This document shows, in pieces, positions 51,766-60,636 of a stretch of DNA of 64,000 nt. The notes beneath the pieces are model-generated. The model was not told the origin of the DNA, did not search any database, and worked only from the letters and a program-made list of their open reading frames with translations. Positions within the stretch are counted from its first letter, which is position 1; every line of letters begins with the position of its first letter. The translations under genes and the position numbers were made by a program. The stretch lies in NCBI RefSeq assembly GCF_900187455.1, contig NZ_FYDX01000015.1, positions 62,001 through 126,000 on the forward strand. The letters run 5' to 3'. The stretch comes from Pseudomonas sp. Irchel 3E13. GTDB taxonomy: Bacteria; Pseudomonadota; Gammaproteobacteria; Pseudomonadales; Pseudomonadaceae.

Positions 51766-52809
51766 TCACTTTGGGGCGAACCGCTCCCACCAGCCGGGCC
51801 GGCTGGTTTGTTGTTGATAGGTCTGCACCTGGTCTGCCGCGCTGCCCAGCAACTGCGCAACGGTCGAGCCGCGCCTGGCCACATAGTCATCCAGCTCGGC
51901 GATGGCTTTTTCCAGCACCCCATAGCCACCGGTAAACACCGCCGAGGTCATCTCCGTGGCGCTGGCGCCGGCCAGCAGGAAGCGCGCGACGTCCAGCCCG
52001 GTGCGCGCGCCGTTGGTGGCGATCAGCGGGTAGTCGTCGGCCATGGCCTTGCGGGTCAGCATCAGCCAGCGCGCCGTCAGCGGCAGCGCCCAGGAACCGC
52101 CAATCGCGGCACTGGTGCCGAGCAGCGGCAGGCCGCTGTCCAGATCCGGCAGGAAGCCCATGAAACGCCCCATCATCACCACGCTGTCGGCGCCACCACG
52201 CCGCGCCGCCTGGGCCAGGCCGACCACGTCTTCGCTCTGGCCGGTGAGCTTGATCCACAACGGCAAGGTGGTCGCCTGGCGGATGCGCCGGACGATCGTT
52301 TCAATGCGCTCGGCACCGCGTTCCAAGACGATCGCGCCCTTGGCCGCTTCCTCGCCGTGGGGCGCGCCGATGTTCAGTTCCAGCACCCGCAGCCCGGCCT
52401 GTTCGATCTGCCGGGCGTAGTCGGCGCATTGCTCCAGGTCGCTGAGGATCAGGCTCGGGATCACGTAGGCGTCGAGGCTGCGGGCGTAGTGGTCGAGCTG
52501 GACCAGTTCGTCCAGCCAGTCGCCGAAGTCACGCTGGACCAGGCCCGAGCGGCCGAACAGGCTGGCGTCGGCCGGCGGGTTGAAATCCCAGGGCAGGGGA
52601 TTCCACTGGGCGTCGAGCAGCAGGTAGTCGGTCTTGTCCAGTTGCGCCTTGGCCGCTGCGGATTCGTTGGTGGACTTGGCCACCACCGCGCCCGCGCCGG
52701 TGTCCAGCGCGGCACGGATCGCCGCGGCGGTCATGGTCTGTTCACCCGCGCCGCAGATCACCGGGTTTTTCAGGGTGAGCTGGCCGAGGGTGGTGGTCAG
52801 TCGGGTCAT
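51766..52809 (-). CDS. Dihydroorotate dehydrogenase-like flavoprotein
   Basis: A 347-residue FMN-dependent TIM-barrel protein resembling class 1 dihydroorotate or dihydropyrimidine dehydrogenases. Supporting segments are LGQLTLKNPVICGAGEQTM near the N-terminus, LELNIGAPHGEEA (about 140), LPLWIKLTG (about 182), and the barrel end with LIATNGARTGLDVARFLLAGA. The usual active-site Ser/Cys is not obvious. The ATG at 52809 is used; a GTG at 52824 overlaps the upstream stop as GTGA and is equally possible. It ends the minus-strand catabolic operon. A role in reducing an unsaturated substrate is likely, but not pyrimidine synthesis from this context. Confidence 0.75.
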   Translation of the reverse strand: MTRLTTTLGQLTLKNPVICGAGEQTMTAAAIRAALDTGAGAVVAKSTNESAAAKAQLDKTDYLLLDAQWNPLPWDFNPPADASLFGRSGLVQRDFGDWLDELVQLDHYARSLDAYVIPSLILSDLEQCADYARQIEQAGLRVLELNIGAPHGEEAAKGAIVLERGAERIETIVRRIRQATTLPLWIKLTGQSEDVVGLAQAARRGGADSVVMMGRFMGFLPDLDSGLPLLGTSAAIGGSWALPLTARWLMLTRKAMADDYPLIATNGARTGLDVARFLLAGASATEMTSAVFTGGYGVLEKAIAELDDYVARRGSTVAQLLGSAADQVQTYQQQTSRPGWWERFAPK

Positions 52810-52820
52810 GGGCGCGCTAC

Positions 52821-53753
52821 TCACAGGTTCATCAGGCGGGCGGCGTTGCCCGAGATCATTTTGCGGATGTCGGCGTCGCTGTACTCCAGGTCCAGGAGTT
52901 GGCCGATCACGTTGCGGAAGCCGTCGGCGATGTTCGGGTTGCCCTGCTGGCCGAGGTCGGAGCCGAGGATGGTGAGGTCGATGGTGCCGGCCTCGATCAC
53001 TTCGCGCAGGAAGGTGTCGTCATAGAATTTGAACTTCGACCCCGGCACCCACATGCACATCGAGTGCTCCATGAACACGCCTTCGCGGGCGAGTTGGCGC
53101 ATGTCGTCGAGGGTGGCGTCGACCACGTAGGTCGGGTGGTTGACCAACAGGCGCTTGACCCCGCGCTGGCGCGCTTCCTCGAACAGCGGCCAGATTTCGC
53201 GGATGTTCAGGTGGCCGGCGGAAAGCACCACGTCCTGGGCGGCGATCAGGTCGAGGATGGCCTTGACCTCTTCCTTGAGCTTGCCGTCATCGTCCAGCAC
53301 GGTCAGCGGAATGGGCTGCAGCATGCGCTGGGTGGTCTGCGGGAATTTGTCGACGAACTTCACGTCCTGGTGGTGATGGGCGATGTGGTTGGCCGAGGAG
53401 AAGGTCGGCATCCATACCAGTTTGGCGCCGAGGTTCAGGCCATGTTCCACGGCGTGGACGTTGAGGCCGCCCACCGAGTTGTTCAGCGGAACCCCCGACA
53501 GCATGTGCACGTTCAGTTCGCTGAAGTGTTTGTTGAGCAGGGTGGTGACCGGCGTGCAACTGTAATAGTGGTCCTTGAGCAGCACGGCCTTGAGGCCGGC
53601 TTCGGAGGCTTCGCGCATGGCTTCGATGTGGTCGCAGTAGCGCGGCATCACCGAGGGACCGCTGTGGCAGTGCAGGTCGATGGCGCCGACCAGCAGGTCG
53701 TTGATGTGGGCCTGGCGTTCGTCGTTGGCGGTGGGGGTGAGAATGGCGTTCAT
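52821..53753 (-). CDS. Amidohydrolase/PHP-like metal-dependent hydrolase (DUF6282-like)
   Basis: A 310-residue protein with DLHCHSGPSVMPRYCDHIEA at about residues 26-45, a typical amidohydrolase or PHP first metal site. Further His/Asp positions are in LLKDHYYSC, ANHIAHHH, VVLSAGHLNIRE and ILGSDLGQQG. It resembles the family I remember as DUF6282; this is unverified. Such proteins hydrolyse lactones, amides or cyclic compounds. It lies 32 bases after the aldolase gene and runs into the flavoprotein gene. No signal peptide is visible. Confidence 0.72.
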   Translation of the reverse strand: MNAILTPTANDERQAHINDLLVGAIDLHCHSGPSVMPRYCDHIEAMREASEAGLKAVLLKDHYYSCTPVTTLLNKHFSELNVHMLSGVPLNNSVGGLNVHAVEHGLNLGAKLVWMPTFSSANHIAHHHQDVKFVDKFPQTTQRMLQPIPLTVLDDDGKLKEEVKAILDLIAAQDVVLSAGHLNIREIWPLFEEARQRGVKRLLVNHPTYVVDATLDDMRQLAREGVFMEHSMCMWVPGSKFKFYDDTFLREVIEAGTIDLTILGSDLGQQGNPNIADGFRNVIGQLLDLEYSDADIRKMISGNAARLMNL

Positions 53754-53785
53754 GGGGCTACCTCTTTTTCTTGTTGGGTAGCGAC

Positions 53786-54553
53786 TCAGCGGGCCGAGTC
53801 GCGAAAATGGCGGGCGTGCTGGCTCCAGCCGGCGCGCAGCAGCGCCTGGTCCGAGCTGAGGATGAAAAAGCTCACGCCGCGGGCGGCGAAGCGGTCGAGG
53901 TCTTCGAGGCTGGCGACGAAGATGCCGCTGGCCTTGCCGGCGCGGGCGGCGGCGTCGAGCACACGGTTGACGGCGGCCTCGACCCGCGGATCGTCGAGGC
54001 GCTCGGCGCCGAGTGACACGGCGAGGTCGGCGCGCCCCACCAGCAGGCAGTCGATCTGCTCGACGCTGGCGATGGCGGCGAGGTTGTCCAGCGCTTCGCG
54101 GTCTTCGATCTGGGCGACGATCGCGTGGCGGCCGTCCTCGGCGGCGAGGTGCTCGGCGAGGGTGGCGCGGCCGTAGCCGCCGGCCCGCGGCGAATTGGAA
54201 AAACCACGAGTGCCGTCGCGATAGCGGGTGCCTTGCAGTATTTGCCGGGCCTGGCCGGCGTCGATGATGTGCGGCAGCACCAGCCCGTCGGTACCGAGGT
54301 CGAGGGCTTGCAGCAGGGTGGCCGGGCGCGCATCGGCCACCCGCACCAGACCGCTGACGGACGCGGCGCGGCAGGCCAGCAGGCCCAGGTCGAGGCTGCC
54401 CTGGTCGAAGGGCGCGTGCTCGGCATCGAGCACCACCGCATCCAGGCCGGCATCCCCGGCAATTTCCACCACGGCATGGCTGGGGGTCTTGATGAAACTA
54501 CTGAGCAGCGGCTCGCCGGCGCGCAGCCGGGTGGCGAAGGTGGCGGCGCTCAT
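53786..54553 (-). CDS. HpcH/HpaI family aldolase
   Basis: A 255-residue class II pyruvate-type aldolase of the HpcH/HpaI family. The typical segments are GLDAVVLDAEHAPFDQGSLD (about residue 36), VRVADARPATLLQALDLG, GLVLPHIIDAGQA and the metal-binding EDREALDNL (about 150). These enzymes cleave 4-hydroxy-2-oxo acids to pyruvate (or glyoxylate) and an aldehyde. The aldehyde dehydrogenase across the promoter is a natural partner. The start overlaps the cupin stop as ATGA. Confidence 0.87.
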   Translation of the reverse strand: MSAATFATRLRAGEPLLSSFIKTPSHAVVEIAGDAGLDAVVLDAEHAPFDQGSLDLGLLACRAASVSGLVRVADARPATLLQALDLGTDGLVLPHIIDAGQARQILQGTRYRDGTRGFSNSPRAGGYGRATLAEHLAAEDGRHAIVAQIEDREALDNLAAIASVEQIDCLLVGRADLAVSLGAERLDDPRVEAAVNRVLDAAARAGKASGIFVASLEDLDRFAARGVSFFILSSDQALLRAGWSQHARHFRDSAR

Positions 54554-54942
54554 GCCGATACCGCTGCGTCGGCAAACTCGCCGGCCTGGTATTCGATCAG
54601 GTGGCGGTAGTCGTCACGGATCGGCGAGAACACATCCAGGTTCATTACCACTTCAGTGCCGAGCGGTTCGGCGTAATGCACCACGTGCGGCGGGATGCGG
54701 ATCATGCTGCCGGGGCCGCCTTCGACCACCTCGTCGCCGAGGTGAAAACGCACGCGGCCCTGAACGATGATCACCAATTGTTCGAAGGTGTGGCTGTGGG
54801 GGAAGACATCCATGCCCGGGCTCAGCCAGTTCATGACGCACAGGGTGTCGTCGCCACGAAAGGCCACCCGTTCCACTCCCTTGCGCACGACTTCCCGTGG
54901 CAGGTCATTCCAGTTATGCAGCAGTGCCTGGGCGAGGCTCAT
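54550..54942 (-). CDS. Cupin-domain protein
   Basis: A 130-residue single-domain cupin. The two conserved motifs are GMDVFPHSHTFEQLVIIVQG (about residues 43-62) and PGSMIRIPPHVVHYAEPLG (about 76-94), giving two His, one Glu/Gln and one His for metal binding. Such proteins serve as small isomerases, dioxygenases or carbohydrate-binding subunits in catabolic operons. AAGGAG lies nine bases before the ATG. It is the first gene of the minus-strand catabolic operon, divergent from the aldehyde dehydrogenase. Confidence 0.8.
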   Translation of the reverse strand: MSLAQALLHNWNDLPREVVRKGVERVAFRGDDTLCVMNWLSPGMDVFPHSHTFEQLVIIVQGRVRFHLGDEVVEGGPGSMIRIPPHVVHYAEPLGTEVVMNLDVFSPIRDDYRHLIEYQAGEFADAAVSA

Positions 54943-54973
54943 CGGCGAATCTCCTTTTTGTTTTCTATAGAGG

Positions 54974-54989
54974 AACAGTGTTTCGCTGT
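54974..54989. promoter_or_regulatory. Putative IclR operator 1 (cupin side)
   Basis: The sequence AACAGTGTTTCGCTGT has ACAG/CTGT arms and stands 32 bases before the cupin start codon. It closely resembles the site at 55086 and shares its core with sites near 59638 and 61968. The operator role is inferred. Confidence 0.5.
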
Positions 54990-55085
54990 GAGATAAAACT
55001 ACGCCTGCCGTATCGAGGCGGTCAAGCCCCTTTTTCAACCTTGACAGCGGCTTTTGAACGGCCCTAGGATTGTGTCGTTCAAAAG

Positions 55086-55101
55086 AACAACATTTCGTTG
55101 T
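55086..55101. promoter_or_regulatory. Putative IclR operator 2 (aldehyde dehydrogenase side)
   Basis: The sequence AACAACATTTCGTTGT matches the site at 54974 in 12 of 16 positions. The arm change G to A is matched by C to T in the other arm (ACAA/TTGT versus ACAG/CTGT), as expected if the palindrome is selected. It lies 30 bases before the aldehyde dehydrogenase start. Confidence 0.5.
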
Positions 55102-55130
55102 AAGAAATATTAGCCTCAAGGAATCCACAG

Positions 55131-56561
55131 ATGCGAGTAATCGAGTCTCTTCTGATTGACGGCCAGTGGTCGGCTGGCACCCACGAACGCCAGGCGGATG
55201 TCTACAACCCCGCCACTGGCGAGCTGATCGCCCGTCTCGGCCTGGCCTCGACCGCCGATCTGGACCGCGCCCTGGCCGCCGCCCAGCGGGGCTTTCAGGT
55301 GTGGCGCAAGACCTCGGCCTACGAGCGCTCGAAAGTCCTGCGCAAGGCGGCGGACCTGGTACGCGAGCGCTCGGACGAGATCGCCGCGCTGATTACCCTG
55401 GAGCAGGGCAAGCCGCTGGCGGAAGCGAAAATGGAAGCCTTCGGTGCCGGCGACCATATCGACTGGTACGCCGAAGAAGGGCGCCGCGCTTATGGCCGGG
55501 TGATTCCGCCGCGCGCCCGCGGTGTGCGGCAAACCGTGCTGCGCGAGCCGATCGGCCCGGTGGCGGCGTTCAGTCCGTGGAACTTCCCGGTCAGCCAGTT
55601 GGTGCGCAAGATCGCCGGCGCGCTGGCGGCGGGCTGTTCGATCATCGCCAAGGGCCCGGAAGAAACGCCGTCCTCGTGTATTGAGTTGTGCCGCGCCTTC
55701 CAGGATGCCGGCGTACCGGCCGGGGTGTTGAACCTGGTGTTCGGCGTGCCAGCGGAAGTGTCCGATTACCTGATCCGCTCCGAGGTGATCCGCAAGGTGT
55801 CGTTCACCGGCTCCGTGCCGGTGGGGCGCGCCCTCGGTGGGCTGGCCGGCCAGTACCTCAAGCGCTGCACCCTGGAGCTGGGCGGGCACGCACCCTTTAT
55901 TGTTTGTGACGACGTCGATGTCGAGGCCGTAGCGGCCTTGGGCGCCGGCTTGAAATTCCGCAATGGCGGGCAGATCTGCGCTTCGCCGACCCGCTTCTAT
56001 GTGCAGTCGGCGGTGTATGAGCAGTTTGTCGAAGCCTTCTGCCGCGTCAGCGCCGGACTGAAGATGGGCGACGGCCAGGACCCGGCCAGCCAGCTCGGCC
56101 CGTTGGCCAACCCGCGTCGGGTGGCGGCGGTGCAGGAATACGTGGACGACGCGCTGGCGGTCGGCGCGCAACTGGCGCTGGGCGGCGCGGGTGTCGAGGG
56201 CGGCGGCTTCTTCTATCCGGCCACGGTGCTCACCGATGTTCCGGAAAGCGCTCGGGTGATGAGCGAAGAACCCTTCGGCCCGATCGCCTCGATCGTGCGT
56301 TTCGACAGCCTCGACGAGGTGATCGAGAAAGCCAACAGCTTGCCGTTCGGCCTGGCGGCCTTTGCCTTCACCCGTTCGATCCAGCGCGCCACGTTGCTGG
56401 CCGACGAACTGGAGTCGGGCATGGTGTCGATCAACCACTTCGGCCTGGCGGCGCCGGAAACGCCGTTCGGCGGGGTGAAGGACAGCGGCTACGGCAGCGA
56501 AGGTGGCAGCGAAGGGCTAGACGCCTACTTCACCACCAAATTCGTCAGCCAGATCGGCTGA
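55131..56561 (+). CDS. NAD(P)-dependent aldehyde dehydrogenase, succinate-semialdehyde type
   Basis: A 476-residue aldehyde dehydrogenase. Characteristic segments are AFSPWNFPVSQLVRKIAGAL (about residue 143), the catalytic Glu in LELGGHAPFIV (about 247), the catalytic Cys in NGGQICASPTRFYV (about 284) and EEPFGPIASIVRF (about 380). It is closest in style to succinate-semialdehyde or related dehydrogenases. AAGGAA precedes the ATG. It is divergent from the cupin/aldolase operon, and an aldolase product could be its substrate. Confidence 0.9.
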   Translation: MRVIESLLIDGQWSAGTHERQADVYNPATGELIARLGLASTADLDRALAAAQRGFQVWRKTSAYERSKVLRKAADLVRERSDEIAALITLEQGKPLAEAKMEAFGAGDHIDWYAEEGRRAYGRVIPPRARGVRQTVLREPIGPVAAFSPWNFPVSQLVRKIAGALAAGCSIIAKGPEETPSSCIELCRAFQDAGVPAGVLNLVFGVPAEVSDYLIRSEVIRKVSFTGSVPVGRALGGLAGQYLKRCTLELGGHAPFIVCDDVDVEAVAALGAGLKFRNGGQICASPTRFYVQSAVYEQFVEAFCRVSAGLKMGDGQDPASQLGPLANPRRVAAVQEYVDDALAVGAQLALGGAGVEGGGFFYPATVLTDVPESARVMSEEPFGPIASIVRFDSLDEVIEKANSLPFGLAAFAFTRSIQRATLLADELESGMVSINHFGLAAPETPFGGVKDSGYGSEGGSEGLDAYFTTKFVSQIG

Positions 56562-56597
56562 CCGGTCACCTCATTCATTGAATTAGCGGGACCTGTG

Positions 56598-56617
56598 GGA
56601 GCTGGCAAGCCAGCTCC
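56598..56617. repeat. REP-like hairpin between dehydrogenase and GMC genes
   Basis: The perfect inverted repeat GGAGCTGGC-AA-GCCAGCTCC lies in the 86-base gap between two co-directional genes. The longer context, tgtgggagctggc, resembles a REP family distinct from the one in the three inverted pairs. It may stabilise the upstream message. Confidence 0.6.
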
Positions 56618-56647
56618 GACGGGATCCCTGCGTCGAGAACAAGAACA

Positions 56648-58234
56648 ATGCAGACATTCGACTACATCGTCATCGGAGCAGGCTCCGCCGGCTGCGCCCT
56701 CAGCGCGCGGCTGGCGGCGGCCGGCAAGCAGGTGCTGCTGCTGGAAGCCGGTCCCGCCGACAACCATCCCTACATTCATATCCCCGGCACTTTCATTCGC
56801 GTGCATGGCACTCAGCGCACCTGGATGTACCGCACCGAACCCGAGCCTTTCGTCAACCAGCGCCGTGTCTACATTCCCCAGGGCCGCACCCTCGGCGGCG
56901 GCAGCTCGGTCAACGCGATGATCTACATCCGTGGCCAGGCCGAGGACTACGACGAGTGGCAGGCCAACGGCTGCCCCGGCTGGGGTTGGGCGGATGTGCT
57001 GCCGGTGTTTCGCCGCTGCGAGGCCAACGCCCGGTTGGGCGGCCAGCTGCACGGCCAGGACGGCCCGCTGAAAGTCAGCGATCCGCGCCATCGCCATGCC
57101 CTGAGCGAGGCCTTCGTGCAGGCGGCGGTGGAGGCGGGCGTGCCGGCCACCGACGATTTCAACGGCGCGAAACAAGAGGGCGCCGGCTTCTACCAGACCA
57201 CCACCGCCGAGGGCCGCCGCGCCAGTTCCGCGGTGTCGTACTTGCGCCCGCTGCGCCATGACCCGCGGCTCAAGGTGCTGAGCAACACCCATGTCACCGA
57301 ACTGCTGTTCGAAGGGCCGCGCGTGGTGGGTGTGCGGGCCAAGGGGCAACAGGGCGACGCGCTGGAGTTCAAGGCCCGCGCCGAAGTGATCGTCAGCGCC
57401 GGGGCCATCGCTTCGCCAAAACTGCTGATGCTGTCGGGGATTGGTCCGGGCGAGCACCTGCAGTCGCTGGGCATCCGCACCCGCGTCGATGCGCCGGGCG
57501 TCGGCGAGAACTTCCAGGACCACCTCAGCGCCTCGGTCTACGCCCAGACCCGCCAGCCGGCCAGCCTGTTGGGCCATGACCGCGGCCTGCGGGCCATCGG
57601 CCATGGCCTCAAATACCTGGCGACGCGGCGCGGCCTGCTCAGTTCCAACGTGGTGGAGAGCGGCGCCTTCGTCGACGCCACCGGCTGCGGCCGCCCGGAC
57701 GTGCAGTTCCATGTGGTGCCGGCGCTGGTGGGCGACATGGACCGGCTGCCGCCCAGCGGTCACGGCATTTCCATCAACCCGTGCGCCTTGCGCCCGCGCT
57801 CTCGCGGCCGGCTGCGCCTGAAGAGTGCCGACCCGATGCAGGAGGTAGCGATCAATGCCAATTATCTGAGTGACCCCGAGGACATGCGCACCATGGTCGC
57901 CGGGGTGAAAGTGGCGCGGCGCATCCTGCGTTCGCCGGCACTGGCCAGCGTGGTCGAAAAAATGCTGCTGCTGCCCGACCACGACGATGTGCCGGACTCG
58001 GTGTTCGAGGACTATGTGCGCACCGTGGCCAAGACCGTGTTCCACCCGGCCGGCACCTGCCGCATGGGCCAGGACGCCGGCGCCGTGGTCGGCCCGGACC
58101 TGAAGGTGCACGGTGTGGAGGGCCTGCGGGTGGCCGACGCGTCGATCATGCCGACGATTGTCAGTGGCAATACCAATGCGCCAAGCATCATGATCGGTGA
58201 ACGCTGCGCGGACTTCATCCTCGCCGCCGGCTGA
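56648..58234 (+). CDS. GMC-family flavin oxidoreductase
   Basis: A 528-residue FAD-dependent alcohol/choline dehydrogenase-like enzyme. It has the dinucleotide motif YIVIGAGSAGCALSARLA at the N-terminus and the GMC signature GRTLGGGSSVNAMIYIRG (about residues 80-97). The second signature is GAIASPKLLMLSGIGP (about 252), and the C-terminal catalytic region contains FHPAGTCRMG (about 464) and NTNAPSIMIGE. It would oxidise an alcohol to an aldehyde that the neighbouring dehydrogenase could process. The ribosome site is weak. It is part of the ALDH-GMC-MFS-IclR run. Confidence 0.9.
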   Translation: MQTFDYIVIGAGSAGCALSARLAAAGKQVLLLEAGPADNHPYIHIPGTFIRVHGTQRTWMYRTEPEPFVNQRRVYIPQGRTLGGGSSVNAMIYIRGQAEDYDEWQANGCPGWGWADVLPVFRRCEANARLGGQLHGQDGPLKVSDPRHRHALSEAFVQAAVEAGVPATDDFNGAKQEGAGFYQTTTAEGRRASSAVSYLRPLRHDPRLKVLSNTHVTELLFEGPRVVGVRAKGQQGDALEFKARAEVIVSAGAIASPKLLMLSGIGPGEHLQSLGIRTRVDAPGVGENFQDHLSASVYAQTRQPASLLGHDRGLRAIGHGLKYLATRRGLLSSNVVESGAFVDATGCGRPDVQFHVVPALVGDMDRLPPSGHGISINPCALRPRSRGRLRLKSADPMQEVAINANYLSDPEDMRTMVAGVKVARRILRSPALASVVEKMLLLPDHDDVPDSVFEDYVRTVAKTVFHPAGTCRMGQDAGAVVGPDLKVHGVEGLRVADASIMPTIVSGNTNAPSIMIGERCADFILAAG

Positions 58235-58280
58235 CCGGTCGCCGAATCTTCGCCAATACAACAATTACAAGAGTGCAGCG

Positions 58281-59621
58281 ATGAATCTCATAGCCCGTAG
58301 TACCTTCGACAACGAGCAGGACAGCACCCTCTACAACCGCATCGCCTGGCGTCTGCTGCCGTTCCTGTTCGTGCTTTACATCGTGGCGTTTCTCGACCGG
58401 GTCAACGTCGGCTTCGCCAAGTTGCAGATGGCGGCGGACATCGGCCTCAGCGACATGGCTTTCGGCTTCGGCGCCGGGGTGTTCTTCATCGGCTACTGCC
58501 TGTGCGAGATCCCCAGCAACATGATGCTGCAGCGGGTCGGGGCGCGTTTCTGGATCGCCCGGATCATGGTGGTGTGGGGCATTCTTTCGGTGTCGATGCT
58601 GTTCGTCACCACGCCCAACCAGTTCTACGTGTTGCGCTTTTTGCTGGGCATGGCCGAGGCCGGGTTCTACCCCGGCGTGGTCTTGTACATGACGTACTGG
58701 TTCCCGTCCTATGCCCGTTCCCAGGGCATGGCCTGGTTCAACCTCGGCATCGCCATGGCCGGGGTGATCGGCAGCCCGCTGTCGGGCTGGATCATGCAGA
58801 CCTTCGCCGGCGTCCATGGCATGGCCGGCTGGCAATGGCTGTTCCTGATCGAGGGCATGCCGGCGGTGATCCTCGGCGTCGTGGTGTTCTTCTACCTGGA
58901 TGACCGTCCGGGCAAGGTGCACTGGCTGACGCCGGAGCAGAACGCGCGAGTGGTCAAGCAGCTCGCGGCGCAACGCGAGGCGCAGGAGCAGGCCGGGGCC
59001 GGGCACAACTTCCGCGCGGCTTTCGTCAACAAGGACCTGTGGTTGCTGATCTATGTGAACTTCGCCTTGCTGTGCGGGACCTACGGCGTGTCGTTCTGGT
59101 TGCCGCAGATCGTCCAGGGGCTGGGGGTGAAAAGCCTGGCGCAGACCGGTCTGGTGGCGGCGATTCCGTTCGCCGTGGCGTCGGTGTGCATGTTGGTGGT
59201 CAGCCGCCATTCGGACCGCACCCGCGAACGGCGCTGGCACGGCACCCTGTGCAACCTGGCGTCTGCGCTGGGCTTGGCAATGGCGGCGTTCTTTCATGAT
59301 CAACCGGTGTTGTCGCTGGCCGGCCTGAGCCTGGCGATGTCCGGCGGGCTCGCCGGGTTCTGCGTGCTCTGGGCATTGCCCGGCGTATTGCTGACCGGCA
59401 CGGCCGCCGCCGCGGGTATCGCCCTGATCGCCACCGTGGGCAACCTCGGCGGTTACGCCAGCCCGTTCATGATGGGCTGGATCAAGCAGAGCAGCGGACA
59501 CCTGGAATATGGCCTGTATGTGCTGGCGGTGATGACCGTGCTGGGTGCCTGGGCGATGTTCTCGGTCAAGCCGCCGAGCGCGCGGCAGCCGCAGATCATG
59601 GCGAAAACTGCCAACGCCTGA
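58281..59621 (+). CDS. MFS transporter, anion:cation symporter (ACS) type
   Basis: A 446-residue permease with twelve predicted membrane helices in two halves separated by a cytoplasmic loop (about 195-235). The N-terminal YIVAFLDRVNVGFAKLQM and the segment AEAGFYPGVVLYMTYWFPSY (about residue 130) are hallmarks of the ACS group (phthalate, glucarate, tartrate and hydroxyphenylacetate carriers). It points to an organic acid as the substrate of this locus. It sits 46 bases after the GMC gene. Confidence 0.9.
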   Translation: MNLIARSTFDNEQDSTLYNRIAWRLLPFLFVLYIVAFLDRVNVGFAKLQMAADIGLSDMAFGFGAGVFFIGYCLCEIPSNMMLQRVGARFWIARIMVVWGILSVSMLFVTTPNQFYVLRFLLGMAEAGFYPGVVLYMTYWFPSYARSQGMAWFNLGIAMAGVIGSPLSGWIMQTFAGVHGMAGWQWLFLIEGMPAVILGVVVFFYLDDRPGKVHWLTPEQNARVVKQLAAQREAQEQAGAGHNFRAAFVNKDLWLLIYVNFALLCGTYGVSFWLPQIVQGLGVKSLAQTGLVAAIPFAVASVCMLVVSRHSDRTRERRWHGTLCNLASALGLAMAAFFHDQPVLSLAGLSLAMSGGLAGFCVLWALPGVLLTGTAAAAGIALIATVGNLGGYASPFMMGWIKQSSGHLEYGLYVLAVMTVLGAWAMFSVKPPSARQPQIMAKTANA

Positions 59622-59637
59622 TGTCGTGGAGCAATAC

Positions 59638-59653
59638 AAGTGTTTCGTCGAGC
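59638..59653. promoter_or_regulatory. Putative IclR autoregulatory site
   Basis: CAAGTGTTTCGTCGAG shares AGTGTTTCG with operator 1 (54974) and lies about 45 bases before the IclR start. The palindromic arms are poorer here. A second gcgatacaa/gcaatacaa direct repeat flanks it. Confidence 0.35.
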
Positions 59654-59695
59654 GATACAATCGGAGCTTTCAACAGCTCGACATGAGGTGATCGC

Positions 59696-60496
59696 TTGGA
59701 TCAGGAAGACGAAAAGCCCAGCAGCGGCCCGGCGCTGCTGGAATCGGTGGAGATGGTCTTTCGTCTCCTCGATGAACTCACCGCCGCCCGTCGCCCGCTG
59801 GGGGTGACGGAGCTGGCCCAGCAACTGCAGACTGCCAAGCCGCGCACCTACCGCCACCTGGCGTCGATGCGCCAGTTGGGCATCCTCGAACAGGACCCGG
59901 CCACCGAGAAATACATGCTCGGCGCACGGCTGGTGGCCTACGGCGAAGCCGCCGGCGAACAGTTCGACCTGCGCGCCATCGCCGATCCCTATCTCACCCG
60001 TATTCGCGACGCCACAGGCCAGACGGCCTTGCTCGCGGTCGCCACCCATGACACCGCGCTGGTGGTGTCCTGCGTCGAATCCAAGGCCAACGTGTGCATC
60101 TCGGTCAAGCCGGGCAACCGCGTGCTGCCGTACTGCTCGGCCCAGGGCCGCACGGTGCTGGCCTTCGCCGATGCCGCCAGCCAGCAACGTGTGATGCGCC
60201 GCAAGATGCCGCAACTGACCCCCAACACCCTGCACGACCCCGAGCAACTGGCACAGCGCCTGGAGCTGATCCGCCAGCGTTTGTACGACGATGCGGACGG
60301 CGAAGTGACCCTGGGTATCAATGCGTTGTGCTGTCCGCTGTTCAGGGAAAACGATCAGATCGTGGGGACTATCGGCATTGTTGGCCCGAGCGCGGCGATC
60401 CCGTCACCGCCGCCCGCGGCCATGCTGCGCGAGCTGCAATCGGCGGCGGCGGAGATCAGCGAGCGCTTGCATGCGGGGACGTATCAGCGGTTGTAG
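59696..60496 (+). CDS. IclR-family transcriptional regulator
   Basis: A 266-residue regulator with an N-terminal winged helix-turn-helix (about 15-75; LGVTELAQQLQTAKPRTYRH) and the IclR effector-binding domain (about 85-255; VLPYCSAQGRTVLAFA and INALCCPLFRENDQIVGTIG). The start is a TTG at 59696 with GAGGTG five bases upstream. It ends the ALDH-GMC-MFS run and probably controls the divergent catabolic promoters and the porin, since similar palindromes occur at all of these places. The effector is likely the substrate or an intermediate. Confidence 0.9.
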   Translation: MDQEDEKPSSGPALLESVEMVFRLLDELTAARRPLGVTELAQQLQTAKPRTYRHLASMRQLGILEQDPATEKYMLGARLVAYGEAAGEQFDLRAIADPYLTRIRDATGQTALLAVATHDTALVVSCVESKANVCISVKPGNRVLPYCSAQGRTVLAFADAASQQRVMRRKMPQLTPNTLHDPEQLAQRLELIRQRLYDDADGEVTLGINALCCPLFRENDQIVGTIGIVGPSAAIPSPPPAAMLRELQSAAAEISERLHAGTYQRL

Positions 60497-60515
60497 AAGG
60501 AGGGGCGGGGCCCAC

Positions 60516-60610
60516 TGTAGGAGCGAGCTTGCTCGCGATGGGTCGCGCCAGCGGCCCCGGTTTGGCGGGGACGGCTATCGGGCCCATCGCGAGCAAGCTC
60601 GCTCCTACAG
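60516..60610. repeat. Intergenic inverted REP pair (REPIN-like)
   Basis: Arms tgtaggagcgagcttgctcg (from 60516) and its inverted copy (ending 60610) flank about 45 bases. It lies between the converging IclR and porin genes, the usual place for such elements, and is nearly identical in its arms to the two copies inside the PKS genes. It may also act as a bidirectional transcript end. Confidence 0.9.
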
Positions 60611-60636
60611 GTGTTTTCGGGGCTGTTGCCGGGGGA